Positions 45,301 to 54,468 of a stretch of 64,000 bases of DNA are shown here, piece after piece. The notes under the pieces are model-generated. The model was not told the origin of the DNA and made no database searches. It saw nothing but the letters and a program-made list of their open reading frames with translations. Source of the stretch: Syntrophobacteraceae bacterium. Lineage in GTDB: Bacteria; Desulfobacterota; Syntrophobacteria; Syntrophobacterales; Syntrophobacteraceae. Made by a program: the position numbers and the translations under genes. Position 1 is the stretch's first letter. The number at the start of each line of letters is the position of its first letter. The DNA lies in the NCBI GenBank assembly GCA_018053185.1, contig JAGPLX010000006.1, positions 1 to 64,000 of the forward strand, written 5' to 3'.

Positions 45301-48300
45301 CATCATAAGCTGCCGTCATGGTGTGGCCGAGGGGATCCTTGATGGCGGTCGCCCTGTTGAGGCTGTTGTATTCGGCGGTGGTGGATCCCTGCAGCCGATC
45401 GACCATGCTGACGGCGTTGCCGGCGGCGTCATAAGCCTTTTGAATGGCAAGACCGTTCTTGTCGCCGGCTTCCACGCACTTGCCCGCTCCATTGTATTTG
45501 AAGGTTGCGCTTCCCCCCTCCCCGTCCACTACCTTAATCAGGTTGAAATTCTTGTCGAAGGTATGGACCACCGGCCGGCCTCCCGGCGGCGTGATCGTCG
45601 TGGAATTCTCTGAAGTCGAACTGGTGTAAGCAAAGGTCGTCACCTGGCCCAGACTGTTTTTCTGGCTCACTACACGCCCCTGGTCGTCATAGGCATTGGT
45701 GACGATCTTCTGACCCTTGGCGTCGATATACTCGACTATCTGGTGCTTGCCGTTGTAAGTGAAATGTCTGGATTTGCCACTCCTGTCGATAATGGCCGCC
45801 AGGTCGCCGGCGGCGTCGTACTGAAAATCCACTTGGGTGAGCGGGCCGGTGATCCGGGTGAGGAATCCTCCGGAATAAGAAAAAAGGAGCTTTCTTCCCG
45901 CCGTATCGGTGACCTGCGTGACGTAGTATGGATAGGTCGTGTCGGTGTAAGCCAGCTGAATGGTATTGCCATTGAGGTCCCCAATGGACTGCAGCATCCC
46001 GGCGATGTTGAAGATGTAACGGGTACCGTTGGGAAGCGTTGCCTGGTACCCTCCGGTGTCCAGGTCGCTCACGGTCACATCCGTGTAGGATTTCACAGGC
46101 ACATAGACCTTCTCGCCCCGCTGAAAGCACTCCTTGTGGCCGTCCCCCCATTTGATGGTGAGGACGCTCTCGCTGTCGAGGGAAGCAGTCACGTTGAACG
46201 TATGCGTCCATCCCATTCCGAGAGGCCCGGCATAACCATTGTCCCTGGAATTGTAGGTCACGAAGAAACGGATGGGGAGCCCCCTGCCCGGATAGCTGAA
46301 GAGTTCTTTGGAGAAAATATAGTTGCCGATGGCCGGGTTTACGGGTTCCGCAATGGGGAGCTGATTGCCTCCATGCCCGAAGATGCTCTCCAGGTCCACG
46401 TCCCCGTCATCGGATTCCTCGATGAGGGTGTTCACCGGGTCGGACTGGACATCACTCTGGCCATCGCAAGCGGCCGTCACCTGGTTGGTGATCTGTGTTC
46501 CCAGCTGGGCGTTGGGGTCGATACGAACCCGGAGGAAAAGGGTTTCCCCCTGACAGGGGGCGAGAGTGTCGATGGTCCACGTAACCTGGTTCCCGCTACG
46601 CGTATGCCTTCCCGAAGCGCTCACGTACGTGGTCCCCGCAGGGACGGGTGAGGTCACAACCACGTTGGTCAGCTTCGCATTTTGCGCGCTCACCAAGATG
46701 GTGTATTCGAGAATTTCGCCCGGTTCGGCTTTCCCATCGGCCGCCGCCGAGACTCTCAGGTTTTCATTGGAGATCTGCTGGGGATCGTAACTTCCCGAAC
46801 CACCGTCCGGACCGGGATTGCCGTCGAAGTTGCCGCACTCACCTCCGGCTCCCCCACTTCCCCCCTGGACGAAAACGCGCTGGGGAAGCATCTCGATGCT
46901 GGACGCTTTGACGGAAATGGTCCCTCCATTGCCGCCCGCACCGCCGTCTCCTCCAGGATATCCCTTCCCACTACATTCTCCGCCGGCGCCCCCCTGGCCG
47001 CCTTCGGCATGCAGGAGACTGTAGTCATCATCCAGAATCCCCGCCAGGATGATGACCTCACCGGCCTGGCCTCCCTTCCCGCCATTGGCCCCACCGTAAA
47101 TGCTGCCCTCCTGCTCATCCTGGGCCCGGCCCCCGGTTCCTCCCCCTACCTCCATGTGGGGCTGCAATAGGGTGCATCCCGCATTCACCGTCACCTTACC
47201 GCCGCTCCCTCCAAACGCTCCCGCGGTATTGGGATGACCGGGAGTTTTCGACCAGTTCGGGTTATACCCCGACATCCCTCCCTTTCCACCGCTGCCTCCC
47301 TTGGCGGAGACACCGAAATAGCGCGCGGGATAATAATCGTCCGCGATGTAGCCCGTGGTGTTGATCGTCACCGTGCCCCCATCCCCGCCAGGGCCCGGGT
47401 TTCCCGCAGGACCACCGGCTCCTGGCACCGCCTTCCGGATGGTTTCATTACACTTAAGTTGATCGCATCCGGGAAAGCCCCCTCCACCGCCGCCCCCTGC
47501 ACCGCCTGAGCCGCCGTTGGTGACAATGCCCAGGCTATAGCCATAAAGTTCCCCCACGTGGGACAGCGTGAAAGATCCCCCCTTGCCGCCCATGCCCCCG
47601 TTACCGCCGGGCCCTCCGCTGATTCCCTCCACAAGTTCTTGATCATGGCATGCGCCACACTTGTCGTTGCAGCCCTCAGGCAGCCTCCACCCGCTGTCGC
47701 AAACAGTACAGCCGGTGATACACTGATCGTCGTCGTAGTAGGTGCAGCTGCCGGAGCAGTAGCTGTTGGGGTAGCAGTTTGGGGAGCATGTTGCGACGGC
47801 GTCCTGTCCGTGAATGCCTTCGGTTCCGGAGCCTCCGTTCAGATTCACTGCCCCCCCCGTGAGGTTCACCGGACCTGTGAGGTTCAAAACCAGGTTGTAC
47901 CCGTTCGGGCCGTTTGTGCCCGGCTCTGTCGGCTGATCCAGCTCACACTCAATCTTTCCGGTGAAACGAAAGACTTCGAGCTGAGGCGAAGGCATGCCCT
48001 TTCCCAAGACGGTGATTTGTGTGTCTCCGTCTAGAATGAGGGTCCCTGCAATGCCCAGGTTGGAAAAGGTGAGCGCACCGCCCTTCCCATGGTCGGCCAG
48101 GTCGTTCGTGTGAACGATAGTACCCTCGGGGATCCACTTTTCGAAGGTCTGGGCAGGGTCGTAAACCGTGATGGTCGCCACGGCGGATTTGCATCGGGTG
48201 TCACTGAAAATGTGGAGGACCGTGCCGTGAGGTTCCTGATCAAAAACGGTGGTTTTTAGTTCACCGGGAAGAAGAGGGAACGGCCAGTTACCGTACGCAC

Positions 48301-48574
48301 TGTTCTTCTCATCATCCCGGGTGCAGTTCTCGCCGAAAGAGATGTGGGTCAGGATGCTGGACTCATTGATGAAGCTCACCCAGTCATCGCTGAACACGTG
48401 GATATCATTGGGGGTCATGTAATTTTCACCTAGGCGCACCAGGATCTGCCGTGCCTCGACGGGTGAGGGAACCACCGGCAGGATACTCGTGGCACATGCA
48501 GCCAGCCAGGAGATGACCAGACACTGAACAAAAAATCTCCCTCCGCGGCGATGCTGCGTCTTCAAAGCCTTCAT
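42347..48574 (-). CDS. Giant RHS-repeat lipoprotein with Gly-rich N-terminus and a novel C-terminal tip
   Basis: The product has 2075 residues. It begins with a lipoprotein signal (SWLAACATS; lipobox Cys27). Residues ~40-145 look like a cupredoxin-type beta domain. Then comes a Gly-rich and Cys-containing region (~220-580, many GG and GGxG runs), a DUF11-like adhesion domain (~605-720, with SPVPAGTTYVSASG), and an RHS/YD-repeat barrel (~745-1800) ending in the core motif YMNARYYDPEIARFINEDPLGP and DPSGM. The ~240-residue tip has no nuclease, deaminase or other toxin signature I recognise; it is rich in Gly/Ala and hydrophobic stretches. Polymorphic RHS proteins are antagonistic toxins or adhesins. 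No VgrG or PAAR is nearby. It is followed by the small YD-repeat protein. Confidence 0.92.
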   Translation of the reverse strand: MKALKTQHRRGGRFFVQCLVISWLAACATSILPVVPSPVEARQILVRLGENYMTPNDIHVFSDDWVSFINESSILTHISFGENCTRDDEKNSAYGNWPFPLLPGELKTTVFDQEPHGTVLHIFSDTRCKSAVATITVYDPAQTFEKWIPEGTIVHTNDLADHGKGGALTFSNLGIAGTLILDGDTQITVLGKGMPSPQLEVFRFTGKIECELDQPTEPGTNGPNGYNLVLNLTGPVNLTGGAVNLNGGSGTEGIHGQDAVATCSPNCYPNSYCSGSCTYYDDDQCITGCTVCDSGWRLPEGCNDKCGACHDQELVEGISGGPGGNGGMGGKGGSFTLSHVGELYGYSLGIVTNGGSGGAGGGGGGGFPGCDQLKCNETIRKAVPGAGGPAGNPGPGGDGGTVTINTTGYIADDYYPARYFGVSAKGGSGGKGGMSGYNPNWSKTPGHPNTAGAFGGSGGKVTVNAGCTLLQPHMEVGGGTGGRAQDEQEGSIYGGANGGKGGQAGEVIILAGILDDDYSLLHAEGGQGGAGGECSGKGYPGGDGGAGGNGGTISVKASSIEMLPQRVFVQGGSGGAGGECGNFDGNPGPDGGSGSYDPQQISNENLRVSAAADGKAEPGEILEYTILVSAQNAKLTNVVVTSPVPAGTTYVSASGRHTRSGNQVTWTIDTLAPCQGETLFLRVRIDPNAQLGTQITNQVTAACDGQSDVQSDPVNTLIEESDDGDVDLESIFGHGGNQLPIAEPVNPAIGNYIFSKELFSYPGRGLPIRFFVTYNSRDNGYAGPLGMGWTHTFNVTASLDSESVLTIKWGDGHKECFQRGEKVYVPVKSYTDVTVSDLDTGGYQATLPNGTRYIFNIAGMLQSIGDLNGNTIQLAYTDTTYPYYVTQVTDTAGRKLLFSYSGGFLTRITGPLTQVDFQYDAAGDLAAIIDRSGKSRHFTYNGKHQIVEYIDAKGQKIVTNAYDDQGRVVSQKNSLGQVTTFAYTSSTSENSTTITPPGGRPVVHTFDKNFNLIKVVDGEGGSATFKYNGAGKCVEAGDKNGLAIQKAYDAAGNAVSMVDRLQGSTTAEYNSLNRATAIKDPLGHTMTAAYDDRGNLLSITDPLGRTTQYTNDASGQLLTTVDPKGRALSFEYDAQGLPATVRDALGNKTTIEYDEAGRPTTFIAPDQNIRVDIQYDAGGNPIRTTDPKGRVTRMVYDANGNLVERNLDPLGVRFQYAYDALNRVSSITDPENGVTTYEYDSMGNVVSITDPDGVSTAFSYDDSNRLTAVTHPGGGVTTYDYDANGNRTSVQDAVGAVSRLAYDAENHLISITSANGKKIRMSYDDLGRLTSRKDELGRVTKMEYDAAGKLITRVFPDGSKWQYGYDTVGNLVRATDELGRSWKFAYDKGDRLIKVTDPEGKSLTYTYDGSGRLVGRTDRNRDVTTYVYDDNNQVVKIKLPGSQTISFTYDAAGRTLSSKGPWGTVKRTYDKMGRVLTLTDENGKTLAYQYTPAGRTAAITYPGGKKVTYAYDAAGRLSTVKDWLGHTTTYFYDKLNRVVRIDLPNGSKAGRSYDGMGRLTKLIHTDSNGRTLVSYALTYDNAGQIVKAVRKEPTTPKVSGYSTRSTYSKANRILAAVRTGQTTEFSHDKSGNMTSKTAGKATTSFDYDALNRLISVQGPSGTTGYTYDGVGNRSSKIHNGVRERYLADGNAVLYQYQPSGTAERYFIRGGSLLYSVSENGDVWVYHTDERGSVTAVTDGSQKVVQALSYDPYGRILARKGDMTNDLRFLGLHGVRTDENGLCYMNARYYDPEIARFINEDPLGPLSGFNLYAYAAGNPIGRIDPSGMKDQDGLGQVQPSGDATQTNQAPTLPVWVSTVDLGMNAVGLVLSEGEKWAVWQALKSHDILRDTETGIKYVVPKDLTKLKSPIPLGKFQPPSAKVMSVGGKVLTGLDIGINVYNAASTTYNYSIKHGPSRFIKDLGNGDVDALSVVHDTGMALNSSFLGIVCPPASAGLTATDYAVTYYVAPIYQNEISRQAEYNYLETRARYLGHLKGLQLRNDFNAELAKLNADLDDLAKSFHGSNFGDGLHGCTVE

Positions 48575-48788
48575 GGTGTTCCCCTTTTCAATAAGCTGGT
48601 CCGTGATGGAAGATCAATGGCGAGGATGTCGTCATTTTCCGGCAGGGCGGTTCTTCAGTCAATAAAAAAGGAGGGAGTTGCTGTCATGGTCTTGATGGAC
48701 AATCGCTATGTCGATCAAGGGATTTCACGGACGTCTGGTCGAAAATGACCGTGAACCGTTCGCTTTCAGTACGCGGAACCGCCCGGGG

Positions 48789-50090
48789 TCATCCGTACAA
48801 GGTCCGGCAAATGGCAACCGACGTGATGACGGCCATGATGTCCCCCGTCAGTCCGGCGGCAAGAGCGTGGCGCATTCGCTTGACCTGTACCGAACCGAAA
48901 TAGACGGCCAGGACGTAGAAGGTGGTCTCACTGGATCCCTGGAGGGTGGAAACCAGGTAACCGGTGTAGCTGTCGGGGCCGATGGCAGGATTGTTGATGA
49001 TGGAGGCGAGTATCCCGTATGCACCGGAGCCCGAAAGGGAACGCATCATGGCCATGAGAAGACCTTCGGGCGGGAGTCCGATCCTGGATGTCCAACCACC
49101 GAGGCTGCCCACGAAGGCATCCATTGCCCCGCTCGCTCTGAGCATACCGACGGCCACGAGAATGGCCACGAGGTATGGGATGATCTTCACTGCCACTTGA
49201 AAGCCGTCTTTTGCACCTTCGACGAAGACTTCATAGATGCGTACCTTCTTCACCACGCCAAAGCACAGAAAACCGACCGTCAGGCCGGGGATGATCCAGG
49301 GTGAAATGGTTCTGCCGAAGACAATGGTCACAGGGATAAAGGCGACCAGCGTCCCCAAGGCCACAAGGCTCATCCAGAGCGGGCAGGCTTCGGACGATCT
49401 GGTGAGCTCTTCCGATCCGCCCTGTCTCTGATGGATGCCTCCTTCTTCGAGTGCCTTCTCGATAGTTCCTGCCGCCTCCCGCACGGGGAAAAACCGCTGA
49501 TAGGCTTTCGTGGCAAAGATGGTGAAAATGGTCGAACAAAAGGTCGCAAAGAGGGTGGTGGGGAGGATTCCTGCGGGATTGGCCGACCCGGCCGCCGCTC
49601 GAAGCGCGATCACCCCGGTTGGCAGCAGAGTGACACTGGCGGTATTGATGGCGATGAAGAGGACCATAGCGTTGGTGGCCGTGCCTGGGTGCGGATTCAG
49701 CTTCTCGAGCTCCTGCATGGCGCGAATGCCGAAGGGTGTTGCCGCATTGCCCAGGCCCATGACATTGGCCGAAAGATTCAGGATCATCGCTCCCATTGCC
49801 GGATGATCGGCAGGTATGTCCGGGAAGAGCCATACCATCAGGGGGCGTATGAGGCGGGCGATCGCTGTGAGAAGTCCTCCTGCTTCGGCCACTTTCATCA
49901 AGCCGAGGAAGAGCGTCATGACTCCGATGAGGCCCATGGCCAGTTCGACCGAGCCTCCCGCCGATTCCACGACGGCTTTGGACAGGCGTTCCATGGGGGC
50001 AAGAGCATCGGGTGTCGGAACCCACATGATCTGGTGCCATGCAGTGGTGAGAAACGCAATGAGCACCATGACAAAAAAGATGACATTCAT
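48789..50090 (-). CDS. SpmA-SpmB fusion (nucleoside-recognition GATE domain) membrane protein
   Basis: The product has 433 residues with many membrane helices. The N-terminal half has MGLIGVMTLFLGLMKVAEAGG and ANVMGLGNAATPFGIRAMQEL, the SpmA-like signature; the C-terminal half has FVEGAKDGFQVAVKIIPYLVA and GPDSYTGYLVSTLQGSSETT, the SpmB-like one. In Bacillus, SpmA and SpmB help core dehydration of spores, but fused forms occur in many non-sporulating bacteria, where the role may be nucleoside or ion transport. No spore genes are nearby. The gene stands alone, with ~0.2 kb on one side and a gene-poor gap on the other. Confidence 0.9.
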   Translation of the reverse strand: MNVIFFVMVLIAFLTTAWHQIMWVPTPDALAPMERLSKAVVESAGGSVELAMGLIGVMTLFLGLMKVAEAGGLLTAIARLIRPLMVWLFPDIPADHPAMGAMILNLSANVMGLGNAATPFGIRAMQELEKLNPHPGTATNAMVLFIAINTASVTLLPTGVIALRAAAGSANPAGILPTTLFATFCSTIFTIFATKAYQRFFPVREAAGTIEKALEEGGIHQRQGGSEELTRSSEACPLWMSLVALGTLVAFIPVTIVFGRTISPWIIPGLTVGFLCFGVVKKVRIYEVFVEGAKDGFQVAVKIIPYLVAILVAVGMLRASGAMDAFVGSLGGWTSRIGLPPEGLLMAMMRSLSGSGAYGILASIINNPAIGPDSYTGYLVSTLQGSSETTFYVLAVYFGSVQVKRMRHALAAGLTGDIMAVITSVAICRTLYG

Positions 50091-50278
50091 GCCGGTAAAG
50101 CCACTCCCCCGAGCCGGATTCCGTCCTTATGCCCGAAAACCGCGAAAGGAGTCCTTTGCGATGCGGGTGTGCCTGCACCCTAACCCCTGATCTACCAAGA
50201 CCTCTTTCGCAACTAGCGCCTATCCATATGGGAAAGCCCGGTGCAAATCAAGCGTTATGAACGAAGTAAGGGAGTAGT

Positions 50279-50403
50279 CGGCAATTCCCGGAAGGATTAA
50301 GGTTAAGCTATTGAATTCTCTACGTTCGGCTCCGATAAGTGTACGTTGATCTCACATACTATTGTTGATATTTTTCAAGTTAGATTGCATCCGGGAATTG
50401 CTG
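50279..50403 (-). repeat. MITE-like element, copy B (125 bp, terminal inverted repeats)
   Basis: Reverse orientation of copy A. Ends are CGGCAATTCCCGGAAGG at 50279 and CATCCGGGAATTGCTG at 50388-50403. In the interior, the complements of the copy A blocks lie at 50353 (CACATACT), 50332 (CCGATAAG) and 50311 (TTGAATTCTC), with nearly the same spacing. The flanks have GTAGT on both sides, close to a possible target duplication, but it is not certain. Confidence 0.7.
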
Positions 50404-50851
50404 GGTAGTAGTAGACCCTCCGTGGGCTGGAGGTCGGCAAAACTCAGCATCCATTTCCTGCGGGCACAGCCCTTCGTGCTGATTGCAGAGCCTGGATGTA
50501 CAGTTCTGCCAAGCTATTTCAGATGCGGGAAGATGTTCAGATTCAGCTTGTTTTTTTTACCAGATGAGATATTGTAATAAAACTCTTATTTTCCTCTCAA
50601 ATATTGATTGCTTGTAAAGTATGAAAAGCTGGGTTTTAAGACCGGCAACCCTGTCCGATTATTCTAACCGGAACGGTTCAATCTCAGGGGTGCAGACCAG
50701 TCATCAGCTCTGATAGGTCAGGGCATCTCCCATATGAACACGACACAGCCCCTCTTCCGTGTGACCAACAGAGGGAGAGGTGCCTTGAGGCCTGGGAAGC
50801 GGGGGTTATTGGTCGGTATTTTTGGAAGAAATGCTAGAAAGGAGGAGAATC
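50404..50851. other. Gene-poor AT-rich region
   Basis: No gene-like frame is seen. The stretch at 50540-50640 is unusually AT-rich for this genome. The last 30 nt contain the strong ribosome binding site of the small zinc-finger gene. Confidence 0.5.
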
Positions 50852-51025
50852 ATGCAGTGCGCTATATGCCGGCGAGGAGAGGTCTATCTCAAGTGTGACG
50901 GGTGCAACGTTCCTGTATGCAAGGACTGTCTGAAATACGGTCTTTACGGAACAGGGTGCGGATGTATCCAGCCGCTCTATCTTTGTCCGACCTGCTACGA
51001 TGACCCTGGGATCAACCCCGGCTAA
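50852..51025 (+). CDS. Small Cys-rich (zinc-finger-like) protein
   Basis: The product has 57 residues: MQCAICRRGEVYLKCDGCNV at the start, with CKDCLKYG, CGC and CPTCYDD further on. The four CxxC pairs suggest two zinc sites, as in B-box/HIT-type fingers. AAAGGAGG lies 7 nt before ATG 50852, a strong start signal. It stands alone and I cannot assign a role. Confidence 0.7.
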   Translation: MQCAICRRGEVYLKCDGCNVPVCKDCLKYGLYGTGCGCIQPLYLCPTCYDDPGINPG

Positions 51026-51461
51026 GGGGAACCACAAATCCTTATCGGTCATCGCTTCGTTTTGGCCGCAATGAGCCGAGGAATCCGCCCGGCAACCGAT
51101 TCCAAAGCAGGTCCCAAGAGTTTCAGACCAGACCGCCAACGGTCCTGGAGTGATTGTTGCGCTTCTCAGGCCTTCCGACCGAATGTTCATCCCCTGGATC
51201 GTGCTGATCCTCCCACGGTCGAGATGCGACCCTTGTGTCCCCGCTTTCCGTACTCTGGTTGAGGCAACAAAAACATCGGCAAGCTCCGGACACCGCTTTT
51301 TTCTCGAGAAGCGGGGTGAACGCCCATGTCGCTGTCATCGCAAGGCGAGCCGGCGTTTTCCAATAATTTCTCCCACCGCCTGAATGAGGCACCACCACGT
51401 CACCTCAGGCACAAAGCCTCGCGGCACCCCTGTCTATTCCTCTTCACATCCTTGAAGTTTC

Positions 51462-51489
51462 TTGATGTGGGGGACGACTATGATATAAG
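51462..51489 (+). promoter_or_regulatory. Candidate promoter for the glucan phosphorylase gene
   Basis: TTGATG (51462-51467) and TATAAG (51484-51489) are 16 nt apart, 57 nt before the start codon. A short hairpin (CCCCG with CGGGG) follows at the probable mRNA 5' end. The rest of the 51026-51545 gap shows no gene. Confidence 0.35.
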
Positions 51490-51545
51490 GACCCCGTGAC
51501 ACGGGGGAGGAAGGGCGAAAATACCATTCGGAGAGAGGACGGCGC

Positions 51546-53162
51546 ATGAAAGTTGCCTATTTCAGCATGGAGATCGGACTCAATGAACACATTCCCACCT
51601 ACAGCGGAGGACTGGGGATTCTGGCCGGGGACCACATCAAATCGGCGGCAGACCTGAATATCCCCCTCGTGGCGGTCACGCTCCTCTACAAACGGGGTTA
51701 CTTTGTGCAGAGCATCAATCCCATGGGGCAACAGGAGGAAACCTATCCCTATTTTGACCCCCGGGCATTCATGGAGCAGTTGCCCTTCAAGGTTACCATC
51801 AAGATCGAGGGACGGGATGTTCACATCAGCGTGTGGAAATACAATCAGATCGGTCTGACCGGCAGAGTTCCGGTGTACTTCCTCGACACGGACTTGCCCA
51901 TCAATTCCGCCGACGACCAGCTGATCACTCAATTCCTCTACGGAGGTGATCAACACACCCGGATTTGCCAGGAAAAGGTTTTGGGAATCGGGGGGTACCT
52001 GGCCTTGAAGCGCCTGGAGCCGGGGGTGACCACCTATCATATGAACGAGGGCCACGCATCTTTCCTGACCCTCGCCCTCTTGAAGGACATGGACGGCAAC
52101 GAGAAGAAAACCCGTGAGAAATGCATTTTCACCACTCATACCCCCGTTCCGGCGGGCCACGACAAGTTCCACTACAACATGGTGGAAGAAGTGCTGGGCG
52201 ATTACCTCCCCGCCAATATCAAATCCCTGGCCGGAAAAGACCTTCTCAACACCACGCTTCTCGCCCTCAACCTCTCCCGTGCCGCCAACGGGGTGAGTGA
52301 GCTCCACGGTGAGATTTCCCGGAAGATGTTCCCTGGATTCAACATCGGGCATATCACCAACGGTGTCCACCATTTGAGCTGGACCGGAAGTGAATTTAAA
52401 GAGTTGTTCGACAAGCACCTCCCCACCTGGCGCCAGCAGCCCACCGCCCTGAAGGGAGCCGTGGACATCCCCTCCGAAGAAATCAGGGAGGCGAAGCTGA
52501 GGGCCAAGAAGCGACTCATCAGCTACGTGAATTCCGCCACGGGAGCCGGCTTCACTCATGATCTGCTGACGATCTGTTTCGCCCGGAGGGCGACCGCCTA
52601 TAAACGAGCCACTCTCTGTTTCAGGGATATGGAGTACCTCATCAATCTTTCCTTCGATCGGGTGCAGTTCATCTTTGCAGGGAAAGCCCATCCTCAGGAT
52701 ACTTCGGGAAAGGAACTCATCAGGGAAATCGTCAATACGGGAAAACAGTACGAGAAGCAGCTGCGGCTGGTTTTCCTCCCGAACTACACCATCTGGCTTG
52801 CGGCACTCATGACTAGGGGCACGGACGTGTGGCTCAACACCCCTCGCCGCCCTCGAGAAGCCTGCGGCACCAGCGGCATGAAAGTCTGTTTCAACGGGGG
52901 AATCAACATGAGCGTACTGGATGGATGGTGGAGAGAGGCATGCAGGAACCGGATCAACGGCTGGGCCATCGGAGACGACGAGGATCAGACCGATGAAGAG
53001 GCGGCGGCGGACCTTTACCAGGACCTGGACGACCTGGTGACGACTTATTACGCCAACCCCAGGCAGTGGCTCAGTATCATGAGGAATTCCATCGCCGATG
53101 TGACGCCCGTCTTCAATACCCACCGCATGGTGACGGAATACCTGCATAGATACTATCTGTGA
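51546..53162 (+). CDS. glgP: Short-type alpha-glucan (glycogen/maltodextrin) phosphorylase
   Basis: The product has 538 residues and belongs to the short phosphorylase class (many bacterial and archaeal glucan phosphorylases are 550-850). It begins MKVAYFSMEIGLNEHIPTYS with GGLGILAGDHIKSAADL, and the PLP-lysine motif is EACGTSGMKVCFNGG near residue 445. It releases glucose-1-phosphate from glucan ends. Family members often carry an N-terminal DUF3417 domain, absent here. GAGAGAGGA lies before ATG 51546. It is convergent with argJ. Confidence 0.92.
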   Translation: MKVAYFSMEIGLNEHIPTYSGGLGILAGDHIKSAADLNIPLVAVTLLYKRGYFVQSINPMGQQEETYPYFDPRAFMEQLPFKVTIKIEGRDVHISVWKYNQIGLTGRVPVYFLDTDLPINSADDQLITQFLYGGDQHTRICQEKVLGIGGYLALKRLEPGVTTYHMNEGHASFLTLALLKDMDGNEKKTREKCIFTTHTPVPAGHDKFHYNMVEEVLGDYLPANIKSLAGKDLLNTTLLALNLSRAANGVSELHGEISRKMFPGFNIGHITNGVHHLSWTGSEFKELFDKHLPTWRQQPTALKGAVDIPSEEIREAKLRAKKRLISYVNSATGAGFTHDLLTICFARRATAYKRATLCFRDMEYLINLSFDRVQFIFAGKAHPQDTSGKELIREIVNTGKQYEKQLRLVFLPNYTIWLAALMTRGTDVWLNTPRRPREACGTSGMKVCFNGGINMSVLDGWWREACRNRINGWAIGDDEDQTDEEAAADLYQDLDDLVTTYYANPRQWLSIMRNSIADVTPVFNTHRMVTEYLHRYYL

Positions 53163-53202
53163 GGGGCGAAGAGACTCGAGGTTGCGGTTGCCCGGCCTGT
53201 TT

Positions 53203-54468
53203 CTAGCTCCGGTAAGATGCGTTGATCTTCACATAATCGTAGGAAAGATCACACGTGTAGGCCACGAACCGGGCGTCTCCCACGCCCAGGTCCAGGCGCA
53301 CCCGGATTACCCTCCGACGAAAGACCCTGCCGGCTTCCTCCTCGACATCGTCGCCTTCCAACGGCCTCCCCTCCTTGAACACACAGGTGTCGCCAAAATG
53401 CAGGGTCGCTCGATCCGGGTCCAGGTCGACACCGGCTCGTCCGGCAGCGGCCACGATTCTCCCCCAATTGGCGTCTTCCCCGAAAAAGGCCGTTTTGACC
53501 AGGGGGGATTGAGCCACTGTGAAGGCGACCTTTCGAGCGCTTTCCAGGTCCCGGGCTCCTGAGACAAGGATCTCGATGAACTTGGTGGCCCCTTCGCCGT
53601 CGAACACGATTTGCCTGGCCAGGTCCAGCAGGACTGCCTCCAGGGCCTCCCCGAAAAGTCGACTTTCCGGGCTGTCCACGGTGGACAGGACCGGGTTCCT
53701 CGCCCTTCCGCCGGCGAGAACCAGCAGCGTGTCGTTGGTACTGGTGTCGCCGTCCACGGTGATGCAGTTGAAGGAACGGTCCGCACCCCGGCGGACCCAG
53801 TGATCGAGCACTCCTCCGTCCACGGCGGCATCGGTGCACACGAACGCCAGGAGCGTCGCCATGTCGGGGGCGATCATCCCCGATCCTTTGGCCACACCTC
53901 CAATGGTCACATCGGTACCGCCCAGCCGGACCTTGGTGCTCGCCATCTTCGGCACGGTGTCCGTGGTCATGATGGCCCTGGCAACGTCTTCCCACCTGTC
54001 CGGGCGCAAGGAATCCCGGAGGGAGGACATGGCTTGTCGAATGGGTCCCAGTCGGATCTGCCGACCGATGACCCCCGTGGAAGCCACCAGGACGGTTTTT
54101 GGGTCCACCCCCATGGCTTCTCCGGAAATCCCCGCCATTTGTCGGGCCTTCTCGAGGCCTTCCTTTCCCGTGCATGCGTTGGCGATTCCGGCATTGACCA
54201 GGACGGAAGTGATGCGACCCGATTTCAGATGCTCCCGGCATAACTGAACCGGAGCGGCCGCAAAGCGGTTTTTGGTGAAAACCCCCGCAGCGACCGCACC
54301 CTCGGCGGATTCCGTGCAGATCCATGCCAAGTCCGGCCGCCCCTGATAGCGCATTCCCGAGGATGCGGCCGATACCCGGAAACCCGCAACGGTGAAGGGA
54401 CCGTTATCTACCGCAACACTTCTTGTACTTTTTACCGCTTCCGCAGGGGCACGGGTCGTTTCGTCCAA
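53203..54468 (-). CDS. argJ: Glutamate N-acetyltransferase / amino-acid N-acetyltransferase
   Basis: ArgJ transfers acetyl from N-acetylornithine to glutamate in the arginine pathway. It has about 421 residues. Features are [33 protein letters not shown], the autoprocessing site [16 protein letters not shown] (cleaved before Thr) and the C-terminal DANWGRI-like segment. The N-terminal family region ([14 protein letters not shown]) requires a start upstream of residue 15, inside the secA 3' end. The in-frame TTG at 54468, with AAAGGA 8 nt before it, is the best candidate; an ATG is at 54513. That gives a 65-nt overlap with secA. It is thus probably translated from the secA mRNA. Confidence 0.93.
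   Translation of the reverse strand: MDETTRAPAEAVKSTRSVAVDNGPFTVAGFRVSAASSGMRYQGRPDLAWICTESAEGAVAAGVFTKNRFAAAPVQLCREHLKSGRITSVLVNAGIANACTGKEGLEKARQMAGISGEAMGVDPKTVLVASTGVIGRQIRLGPIRQAMSSLRDSLRPDRWEDVARAIMTTDTVPKMASTKVRLGGTDVTIGGVAKGSGMIAPDMATLLAFVCTDAAVDGGVLDHWVRRGADRSFNCITVDGDTSTNDTLLVLAGGRARNPVLSTVDSPESRLFGEALEAVLLDLARQIVFDGEGATKFIEILVSGARDLESARKVAFTVAQSPLVKTAFFGEDANWGRIVAAAGRAGVDLDPDRATLHFGDTCVFKEGRPLEGDDVEEEAGRVFRRRVIRVRLDLGVGDARFVAYTCDLSYDYVKINASYRS

Noticed and set aside
43694-45613. 639-codon plus-strand frame
   Set aside because: Shadow of the RHS gene; Gly/Val/Ile-rich repeats arise from the YD repeats.
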